Made by a program: the position numbers and the translations under genes. The notes under the pieces are model-generated. The model was not told the DNA's origin. It was given only the letters and a program-made list of their open reading frames with translations, and made no database searches. 5,202 bases of DNA from Deltaproteobacteria bacterium (lineage in GTDB: Bacteria > Desulfobacterota > DSM-4660 > Desulfatiglandales > Desulfatiglandaceae). Shown here piece by piece: positions 1-5,202 of the stretch. Every line of letters begins with the position of its first letter. Within the stretch, counting starts at the first letter, position 1. The stretch spans positions 1 through 5,202 of the forward strand of contig JAFDJF010000238.1 of NCBI GenBank assembly GCA_019307645.1, given 5' to 3'.

Positions 1-1
1 T

Positions 2-103
2 GGGCGCGGTTTTTCCGGGATTGCGGATGATGCATCTGCTGTGCACCATAATCACAGCGGGTTGGTATTCAACGACAAAGAGATTTTGTATTCCAAATTG
101 TAA
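2..103 (+). CDS. 3' end of an unrecognised upstream gene (partial)
   Basis: The frame starting at base 2 is open from the window edge to a TAA at 101-103, giving about 33 residues that end in DKEILYSKL. The stop lies 15 bases before the ATG of the next gene, and that gene's ribosome binding site begins just after it, as is usual inside an operon. The residue composition looks protein-like, with a histidine-rich stretch (VHHNHSGLVF), but I do not recognise the family. It does not resemble the C-terminus of a BcrA/HgdC-type ATPase activator. A frame this short can be open by chance, and another + frame is also open across this stretch, so the call rests mainly on spacing. The alternative is an untranslated leader. 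Confidence 0.42.
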   Translation, partial: GRGFSGIADDASAVHHNHSGLVFNDKEILYSKL

Positions 104-107
104 TCAG

Positions 108-114
108 AGGAGGT
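108..114 (+). promoter_or_regulatory. Ribosome binding site of the first HGD-D gene
   Basis: AGGAGGT is a near-perfect anti-Shine-Dalgarno match, with its AGGAGG core ending 5 bases before the ATG at 119. It fixes the start of the 466-residue gene and suggests strong translation. Confidence 0.8.
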
Positions 115-118
115 ACCC

Positions 119-1519
119 ATGTACACACAGTTGTTGGCGCTTTGCGGCTACGAACCGGAGGAGATCGAAGAGCAAAGACCCAGGATAGACAGGGCCTTTG
201 AGAAGCTGGGGATAAACGAAGAGGACATAAAACGGGGCGAATCGCGGATAAAGCAGACCTATGATGTGTCTCTAAAAGGAGTACGATTGCTTCTCGGGGC
301 GTGGATGAAGGAGCTTGTGCATCTGGCTCTGGCCGGGGAGGAGAAAAGAAAGATCATTTACGGGGAATGGCCGGGGCCTGCAAACATCATTCTCATGGCC
401 GCCGTCCACCAGGCCAAGGATGTCTATTTCGGCACACCCGCGTCCCAGGTCCTCAACACCACCATGGGCTGCATTTTCGATAAACTGACCCCGTTATTGG
501 AGGCAGGTGAGGAAAATGGCGGGCTGACACCTGCCGGGAATCACTGTGCCATGTTTAAGACCAGTATCGGTGCAATTACCACAGGAATAATCCCGAAACC
601 TGACCTGGTTTGCGCTCCAGGGTGGCTCTGTGACCAGCCTGCGGAGTATTTGCAGGTGCTTCAAGAAGTTTACGACATACCGGTGGTCTATCATGACGGC
701 TGTCTTGACTGGCAATACGGGGAATGGCCGAATCTTGGCCTGCGACAGGTCAAATATTCAGGTGCAAGCCTGAGAAAGGTTAAGCAAAAGATCGAAGAAG
801 TTGCGGAAATTGAACTTTCAGACGAGGCACTGAACGAAGGGTTCAGAGACCTGACAGGGACCTATTTCAACTTCCAGACCATCGTGGAGATGATGGGAAA
901 GGCAGACCCGCAGCCCATAAGTCAGAGCAATCTCGAACTGGCCTACTTTACGTTTTATACCGTGCTGCAGGAAAGAAGTCAGGCCACAAAGGGAATGACC
1001 GTGCTGATTCGGGAGATTAAGCAGCGGATAAAAGAGGGCAAAGGTATTTTGCCTAAAGGGACGCCCCGCGTCTTCTGCTGCATGAGATTCCCTGTTGACC
1101 ACGGTATGATGCGTATGATCGAGGATACCGGGCTCAATGTGTGCGTCTGCCTGGCTGACAAAATGCTGCCCGGTTCTCTGGATAATCTCCGGTCCACTGA
1201 CGCTTGTGAATTGATGATTGAAGCCGTATATAATTTGGGGGGACCTCTCATAGACTGGTGCGGAATTGTGGGGTACGAGACCACGGTTGCTGAATATTAT
1301 AACGTTGACGGGGTTATACAGGGTTATCCCAAAGCCTGCCGCCTGGCCAGTGCGCCCTTTCTGATGCGCGACAAGATCTCAGAGAAATTGGATATCCCGG
1401 TGCTGACCCTGGAGTACGATGGCTACGATAACCGTGAATACACGGCAGGGCAGCTCAAAACCAGAGTGGAAACCTTTGCTGAAATGCTAAAGATGAGAAA
1501 GGCCGCAAAGGCGGCATAG
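119..1519 (+). CDS. 2-hydroxyacyl-CoA dehydratase / benzoyl-CoA reductase family subunit, large (BcrB/BzdO-like size)
   Basis: This is a cytoplasmic iron-sulfur protein of the HGD-D family, which uses a low-potential [4Fe-4S] cluster to reduce or dehydrate CoA thioesters after ATP-driven electron injection by a separate activator. At 466 residues it is nearer BcrB/BzdO (about 440-450) than the 360-390-residue small subunits. The three expected cluster cysteines are visible: Cys143 in PAGNHCAMFK; Cys171 in PDLVCAPGWLCDQP, the family's usual 'DLV...CD' position; and Cys407 in the GVIQGYPKACR strand, followed by IPVLTLEYD. The C-terminus has the family signature GQLKTRVETFAEML (444-457). Further cysteines at 320, 321, 342 and 344 are of unknown role. 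The start is set by a strong ribosome binding site. The next gene, a smaller paralogue, begins 17 bases after the stop, so the two probably form a heterodimer. Family assignment is firm; whether it is a dehydratase, an aryl-CoA reductase or a new activity is open. Confidence 0.9.
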   Translation: MYTQLLALCGYEPEEIEEQRPRIDRAFEKLGINEEDIKRGESRIKQTYDVSLKGVRLLLGAWMKELVHLALAGEEKRKIIYGEWPGPANIILMAAVHQAKDVYFGTPASQVLNTTMGCIFDKLTPLLEAGEENGGLTPAGNHCAMFKTSIGAITTGIIPKPDLVCAPGWLCDQPAEYLQVLQEVYDIPVVYHDGCLDWQYGEWPNLGLRQVKYSGASLRKVKQKIEEVAEIELSDEALNEGFRDLTGTYFNFQTIVEMMGKADPQPISQSNLELAYFTFYTVLQERSQATKGMTVLIREIKQRIKEGKGILPKGTPRVFCCMRFPVDHGMMRMIEDTGLNVCVCLADKMLPGSLDNLRSTDACELMIEAVYNLGGPLIDWCGIVGYETTVAEYYNVDGVIQGYPKACRLASAPFLMRDKISEKLDIPVLTLEYDGYDNREYTAGQLKTRVETFAEMLKMRKAAKAA

Positions 1520-1521
1520 AC

Positions 1522-1529
1522 GGGGAGGA
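1522..1529 (+). promoter_or_regulatory. Ribosome binding site of the second HGD-D gene
   Basis: GGGGAGGA has its GGAGG core 8 bases before the ATG at 1537. This spacing favours 1537 over the in-frame ATG at 1546 (Met4). A closer ATG at 1530 is in another frame. Confidence 0.7.
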
Positions 1530-1536
1530 ATGAGAC

Positions 1537-2622
1537 ATGGAGACGATGAACGCATTACAGGAGCACTTGAAAAAAAGAATTCCGGAGTTGTACCGGATGA
1601 AAGATGCGGGAATAAAGATCATCGGTTACACGCCCGGGGGTTACATGCCCGATGAACTGGTTTATGCTGCCGGAGCCATTCCGGTGGGGCTTATAAAGGG
1701 CGGAAGTCCTGAGGCGGTTACGGCCAGCACCCAATACCTGCCGCGCTGGTTTGATACGTTTTGCAGGTCACAGATTGGACACCGGATGTCGGGCAATGAC
1801 CCTCTCTATGAGATGGTTGATCTTCTGGTTGTGCCGGTCACCGATAATAACATCCGTGTTATCGGGGAGTGCTGGAATTTTTTCGCCGGCGGCGAGACCT
1901 TCCGGTTCGGGGTGCCCCACGAAAAATCGGAGGAGGCCTACAATTATTATCTGGAAGGGCTCCATCTGCTCAAAGATAAGCTGGAGGAATTCACTGGAAA
2001 CAAGATAGCGGATGACAAGCTCAGGGAACAAATTGCTTTATCAAACAGGATGTGGGAATGCCTGGACAAGATCAGCGCACTTAGAAAAAAGCCTCGTCCT
2101 CCCATTAGCGGCGAAGAATTTGTGCGGCTGAACCATGCCTCCTTTTATGCGGATAAAGCCACGCTGGTGGAATGCCTTGAATCACTTTATGAAGAATTGA
2201 AGGACAAAGAAGGCAATGCTCCGAAGGCTCGGATTCTGCTCACCGGGTCCACCCTGGCCATGGGGGATTATAAGATACTGAGCTTAACCGAGCAGGCCGG
2301 CGCTGCAGTAATAATGGAGGAATTTGCTGAGGGCGTAAGACATTACTGGGAAAGGGTAAACTTAAACGGCGACGATCTCATGGAGTCCCTGGCAGACAGG
2401 TATTTCAACAGAAGAGTGCCCCCTGCCTGGTTCCGTCCCTCCAGGGAAAGAATTGACTTTATCATCCAAAAGGCAAAGGAACTCAATGTTGACGGTGTTA
2501 TTTGGTACCAGCTGATGTATCGCGACGGGTATGACGTTCATTCCTTCTATTTTGAAAAAGCCTTAAACAAAGAAACAGGACTCCGGATGCTCAAGGTGGA
2601 ATCAGACTACGACCATTCTTAA
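1537..2622 (+). CDS. 2-hydroxyacyl-CoA dehydratase / benzoyl-CoA reductase family subunit, small (BcrC/HgdB-like size), stopped before its C-terminal tail
   Basis: This 361-residue HGD-D paralogue is the likely heterodimer partner of the preceding gene, 17 bases upstream. The N-terminal IIGYTPGGYMPDELVYAAGAIPVGL (28-52) is the family's first-domain opening, where such proteins usually read 'G..P.ELl.AaG..P'. Cys76 (FDTFCRSQ) matches the first cluster ligand. The second position, normally 'T-C-D', reads VPVTDNNIRV with Asp103 at the expected cysteine. The third, normally near 'F-C-D-P', reads MYRDGYD with Arg329. Cys112, Cys175 and Cys213 exist but are not at family positions. The subunit may therefore hold no cluster or an atypical one; a non-cysteine subgroup with this TDNN motif is also possible. 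The TAA at 2620-2622 cuts the protein just after ESDYDHS, where relatives continue with a conserved helix that is still encoded in frame downstream. Family membership is firm; activity of the truncated form is uncertain. Confidence 0.85.
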   Translation: METMNALQEHLKKRIPELYRMKDAGIKIIGYTPGGYMPDELVYAAGAIPVGLIKGGSPEAVTASTQYLPRWFDTFCRSQIGHRMSGNDPLYEMVDLLVVPVTDNNIRVIGECWNFFAGGETFRFGVPHEKSEEAYNYYLEGLHLLKDKLEEFTGNKIADDKLREQIALSNRMWECLDKISALRKKPRPPISGEEFVRLNHASFYADKATLVECLESLYEELKDKEGNAPKARILLTGSTLAMGDYKILSLTEQAGAAVIMEEFAEGVRHYWERVNLNGDDLMESLADRYFNRRVPPAWFRPSRERIDFIIQKAKELNVDGVIWYQLMYRDGYDVHSFYFEKALNKETGLRMLKVESDYDHS

Positions 2623-2676
2623 GTGGGACCACTGAGGACCCGGGTTGAGACCTTTATCGATACCATAAGGAATTGA
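2623..2676 (+). pseudogene. In-frame C-terminal remnant of the small HGD-D subunit after the TAA stop
   Basis: Reading on in the same frame past the TAA gives 17 residues, VGPLRTRVETFIDTIRN, then TGA at 2674-2676. This matches the C-terminal signature of HGD-D proteins; the partner gene has LKTRVETFAEML at the same place (residues 446-457). The spacing from the preceding conserved Asp (Asp357) is 8 codons including the stop, as I recall for smaller family members. With the stop read as an amino acid the protein would be 379 residues, a normal length for a small subunit. The best explanations are a recent nonsense change or a sequencing error in one codon: CAA, AAA or GAA would each differ from TAA by one base. 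TAA is not a known selenocysteine or pyrrolysine codon. Confidence 0.8.
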
Positions 2677-2704
2677 TCGCTAGAAACCCCTGAACCGTTT
2701 TTTC
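2677..2704 (+). other. Short spacer before the glycyl radical enzyme gene
   Basis: I see no convincing promoter or terminator here. A run of six T at 2698-2703 follows only a 4-bp AAAC/GTTT pairing, too weak for an intrinsic terminator, so co-transcription of the flanking genes is the simplest reading. Confidence 0.5.
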
Positions 2705-2712
2705 AAAGGAGA
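2705..2712 (+). promoter_or_regulatory. Ribosome binding site of the glycyl radical enzyme gene
   Basis: AAAGGAGA, with its AGGAG core 7 bases upstream of the ATG at 2719, sets the start of the long open frame that runs to the window edge. Confidence 0.75.
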
Positions 2713-2718
2713 CAAACC

Positions 2719-5202
2719 ATGTTGGCAAAAGCAGAAGGCAATGGTTTCGGTTCCACAGCAAGGACCCGAATGCTCAAGGCAAACAGGGTGTATCCGGGGA
2801 TCGCCGACGAAGTGTTAGCGTACACTAAAGAAGAGCGCACTCCCGGTCAGGTGGACTATCTCAAAGAACTTAAGACACATATCCGCACCTACTCGAAGAT
2901 CTGCCCGGAAAGAGCACGCTATTGGACCCGGGGCTACAGGGAAAGTGACGGCGAGCCGGAAGTCATTCGCGTAGCCAATGCCGTGGCCTCTGTTCTGGAC
3001 AATATGACCATCTATATTGAACCCGGCGAGCTGATTGTGGGCAATTATGCGAGCTCACCCGTGGCCATGCCCATCTATCAGGAGTACTTCATTGACTGGC
3101 TTCCGGACGCGATCGGGCCGCAAGGCATGTATGAAGACAGGGTGAATGACGAAGAACGAAAGGAACTGTTGGAGATAGCCGAATACTGGAAGGGTAACGC
3201 CCTTGGAGATCGCATCAGGGCTCAGTGCGGTCCCGAGCTGGAGATTTATAAGGAATTCAACGGAGTCACATGCACCATAGAGGTACTGGAGTCCCACGCC
3301 GCAGTCACATCCGGTTTCAGAAGGCTGATTAAATACGGGGCAAACGGTATCATCAAAAAGTGTAAGGACCGGTTGAAAGAGGTACTGGAGGAGGGCCCCA
3401 AACTGAATGCAACGGGCTCAGGAAAAACCGCGACCACTCAGGAGTATGTGGACAAAATAGCCAACCTTAACGCGATGATTATTGCCAATGAGGCCTTTGT
3501 CCGCTTTGGAAAACATTATTCGAAGCTGGCTTTAGAAATGGCGGCCAAAGAAAAAGATTCTGAAAGAGTAAAGGAACTCAAGAAAATCTCCGAAGTGTGT
3601 GGCAGGGTGCCTGCCGAGCCACCCCGCACCTTGCATGAGGCCTTTCAGACCTTCTTTTTGTTCCATATGCTCCAGGCAGTGGTGACGAGCCGGTGCTACG
3701 GAAGTGTTGTCAGGTTCGACGTTTTGTTTAATCCGTTTTTGCAGAAAGACTTAACCGATGGAAGAATCACCCGAGAAGAGGCACTGGAGCTTATCGAATG
3801 CCTCTGGGTGAAAGTTGAAGGCATCAGCAGCATTCGTCCGCCGCAGGCCGAGGCACTATCCGTTGGCTCGACCCAGTATCAGACTTTTACCCTGGGCGGG
3901 GTGCTTGAAAACGGGGAAGATGCGATCAATGAAATGTCCTATCTGGCGTTGGAAGCCAGCATGAATGTTCATACAATCCAGCCGACCCTGGTTGTGCGCT
4001 ACCACACCGATATTGATCCCAAGTTTATCGACAAGTGCATCGATTGTATTCGCAGCGGATTGGGTTTTCCGGCATTTTTGAGCGATGCTCAGGCTTTTCC
4101 CATGTTTGTGAGACAAGGGGTCCCCGAGGATCAGATCTGGGATTGGACGTGCCCGTCCTGTGTCTCGAGAACCATGCCTGATGCCAATATGCGGCAGGGC
4201 TATGCTGCTAACACATACTTCAGCTATGGCAAGTGCCTCGACCTGGCTCTGAACGATGGCTACGATCGATGGCTTGACATACAGTTGGGACCCCACACGG
4301 GCGATCCAACCATATTTAAGAGCATTGAAGATGTCAAAAAGGCCTACCTCAACCAGGTTGAATATCACATGGAAAGAGCCATGAAAATCATCTACATCGC
4401 AGAGGAAATCAGGTGTAGATATATTAAACGGCCCCTGGTTTCCCCCTATTTGGACGAATGTATCGAAAGGGGTATGACCACGACCGATTTTGCCGCCTAT
4501 GGGACTTACAACTGTCCCGAAATTCAGACGCCCGGCGGGGTGAATGTGGGAGACTCCCTGACGGTCCTGAAGAAACTGGTTTTTGATGAAAACAAGGTTA
4601 CCATGAAAGAATTGCTTGATGCCATGCTCAACAACTGGGAGGGAAAAGAGGACTTGAGACAAATGTGTCTTGCCGTGCCCAAGTTCGGAAACGACAACGA
4701 TGAAGCGGATCAGATGGCTCGATGGGTCCAACACGAATCGCAGGAGGTGCTGGGCAAGTTCACGGACTACTGGGGGGCTCAGGTCCGGTCACAGGGCGCT
4801 ATTACTTCGGGATATTATTCCTATGGTAGAGCATGCCCGGCCACGCCGGAAGGCAGAGTTGACAGTGAACCGTTCGCTGACGGCAGCATATCGCCCATGG
4901 CCGGCAGGGATACCCGGGGACCCACCGCCACTATGAAATCCGTAAGCAAGGTGGATCCGCAAATGGCCAATGAATTGCTATTGAACCAGAAGTTCATGCC
5001 CCAGTTCCTGGAGGAGGAAAACAAGAAGCTGTTCGCTGATTACCTAAAAACCTGGTATGATCTGGACTGCTGGCACGTTCAGTTCAACGTGGTGGATAAG
5101 GATGTTCTTCTGGATGCCCAGAAACATCCGGAGAACTATCCGGACCTGGTGGTTAGGGTCGCCGGTTACAGCTCCTATTGGGTGGATCTTGGCAAACCCA
5201 TG
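2719..5202 (+). CDS. Glycyl radical enzyme, pyruvate formate-lyase-like, substrate unknown (3' end outside window)
   Basis: The 828 codons present, without a stop, encode a near-complete glycyl radical enzyme. A stored Gly radical oxidises an active-site Cys to a thiyl radical, which abstracts hydrogen from the substrate. Residues 1 to about 690 form the PFL-like barrel domain, with conserved stretches such as GEPEVIRVA (78-86), IEPGELIVGN (100-109), GRITREEALELIE (348-360) and GDSLTVLKKLVFDE (611-624). Residues about 700-828 form the glycyl radical domain, with ATPEGR (708-713), ISPMAGRD (724-731), HVQFNVVD (786-793) and RVAGYS around Gly816. Cys481 in TCPSCVSRTMPD is the likely thiyl residue. 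Residue +2 is Ser483, not the Glu of GCVE-type dehydratases, lyases and hydroxyphenylacetate decarboxylase; PFL and benzylsuccinate synthase types also carry Ser there. Cys478 is an extra nearby cysteine. The length fits the 780-900-residue GREs, and perhaps 15-20 residues are missing. No succinate-synthase small subunit lies directly upstream. A radical-SAM activase is expected outside the window. Confidence 0.93.
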   Translation, partial: MLAKAEGNGFGSTARTRMLKANRVYPGIADEVLAYTKEERTPGQVDYLKELKTHIRTYSKICPERARYWTRGYRESDGEPEVIRVANAVASVLDNMTIYIEPGELIVGNYASSPVAMPIYQEYFIDWLPDAIGPQGMYEDRVNDEERKELLEIAEYWKGNALGDRIRAQCGPELEIYKEFNGVTCTIEVLESHAAVTSGFRRLIKYGANGIIKKCKDRLKEVLEEGPKLNATGSGKTATTQEYVDKIANLNAMIIANEAFVRFGKHYSKLALEMAAKEKDSERVKELKKISEVCGRVPAEPPRTLHEAFQTFFLFHMLQAVVTSRCYGSVVRFDVLFNPFLQKDLTDGRITREEALELIECLWVKVEGISSIRPPQAEALSVGSTQYQTFTLGGVLENGEDAINEMSYLALEASMNVHTIQPTLVVRYHTDIDPKFIDKCIDCIRSGLGFPAFLSDAQAFPMFVRQGVPEDQIWDWTCPSCVSRTMPDANMRQGYAANTYFSYGKCLDLALNDGYDRWLDIQLGPHTGDPTIFKSIEDVKKAYLNQVEYHMERAMKIIYIAEEIRCRYIKRPLVSPYLDECIERGMTTTDFAAYGTYNCPEIQTPGGVNVGDSLTVLKKLVFDENKVTMKELLDAMLNNWEGKEDLRQMCLAVPKFGNDNDEADQMARWVQHESQEVLGKFTDYWGAQVRSQGAITSGYYSYGRACPATPEGRVDSEPFADGSISPMAGRDTRGPTATMKSVSKVDPQMANELLLNQKFMPQFLEEENKKLFADYLKTWYDLDCWHVQFNVVDKDVLLDAQKHPENYPDLVVRVAGYSSYWVDLGKPM
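4150..4161 (+). other. Active-site cysteine loop (C-P-S-C) of the glycyl radical enzyme
   Basis: Codons for Cys478 (4150-4152) and Cys481 (4159-4161) lie in WDWTCPSCVSRTMPD. Aligned on the aromatic residue four positions before the Gly/Ser-Cys of the usual '[YW]...GCVE' loop, Cys481 takes the thiyl position. Cys478 is three residues earlier, unlike PFL, whose two cysteines are adjacent. Confidence 0.75.
5155..5172 (+). other. Glycyl radical loop RVAGYS
   Basis: RVAGYS is the hallmark radical-bearing loop of the family. Gly816 is encoded by GGT at 5164-5166 and the sequence continues SYWVDLGKPM to the window edge. The loop is intact, so the enzyme should be activatable by a cognate radical-SAM activase. 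Confidence 0.95.

Noticed and set aside
2620..2622. The internal stop as a recoded amino acid (selenocysteine or pyrrolysine)
   Set aside because: The codon is TAA; selenocysteine uses TGA and pyrrolysine TAG. I also saw no obvious stem-loop just downstream.
2680..2703. Possible intrinsic terminator (AAAC...GTTT followed by six T)
   Set aside because: The stem is only about 4 bp and AT-rich, which is too weak. The next gene follows at once with a good ribosome binding site.
3856..4734. A long open frame of 292 codons on the - strand
   Set aside because: It lies wholly inside the glycyl radical enzyme gene, whose + strand translation carries family motifs throughout this stretch. The antisense product has no recognisable domain, so it is a codon-usage shadow.
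4670..4936. An 88-codon + strand frame overlapping the GRE
   Set aside because: It is out of frame with the conserved ATPEGR and ISPMAGRD region of the GRE, and I saw no domain in its Arg- and Pro-rich translation.
1..5202. CRISPR array, insertion sequence, tRNA or rRNA, or extended repeats
   Set aside because: I saw no repeat-spacer pattern, transposase-like protein, terminal inverted repeats or structural RNA signature. Nearly all bases are accounted for by the coding regions.

Overview
The window is one strand of a catabolic operon from a strict anaerobe. Both enzyme families present, 2-hydroxyacyl-CoA dehydratase/benzoyl-CoA reductase (BCR) type iron-sulfur proteins and a glycyl radical enzyme (GRE), depend on oxygen-sensitive radicals or clusters. 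Moderate GC content, strong AGGAGG-type ribosome binding sites and tight gene spacing would suit a sulfate-reducing or syntrophic Desulfobacterota member or an anaerobic Firmicute. This taxonomic guess is weak and rests on no marker gene.

Layout, all on the + strand: (i) bases 2-103, the probable 3' end of an unrecognised upstream gene; (ii) 119-1519, a 466-residue HGD-D family subunit (Pfam PF06050 type) with all three expected cluster cysteines; (iii) 1537-2622, a smaller HGD-D subunit of 361 residues in which two of the three cluster cysteines are replaced; (iv) 2623-2676, the in-frame continuation of that gene after a TAA stop, which still encodes the family's C-terminal signature; (v) 2719 to the window edge, a pyruvate formate-lyase-like GRE of at least 828 residues. 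It carries the RVAGYS glycyl radical loop and an unusual CPSCVSR active-site loop, and its last few codons lie beyond the window.

The two HGD-D proteins probably form a heterodimer resembling BcrB/BcrC (benzoyl-CoA reductase) or HgdA/HgdB and HadB/HadC (2-hydroxyacyl-CoA dehydratases). Such a dimer would take an electron from an ATP-dependent activator and reduce or dehydrate a CoA thioester. The GRE would act on the free acid or a related metabolite in the same pathway. Neither the ATPase activator nor the radical-SAM GRE activase is in the window; both would be expected nearby.

The most notable points are the pairing of two different radical chemistries in one transcription unit, the GRE active-site loop lacking the Cys-x-Glu of dehydratase-type GREs, and the second subunit with altered cluster ligands and a stop codon just before its conserved tail. 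The substrate cannot be read from the sequence.
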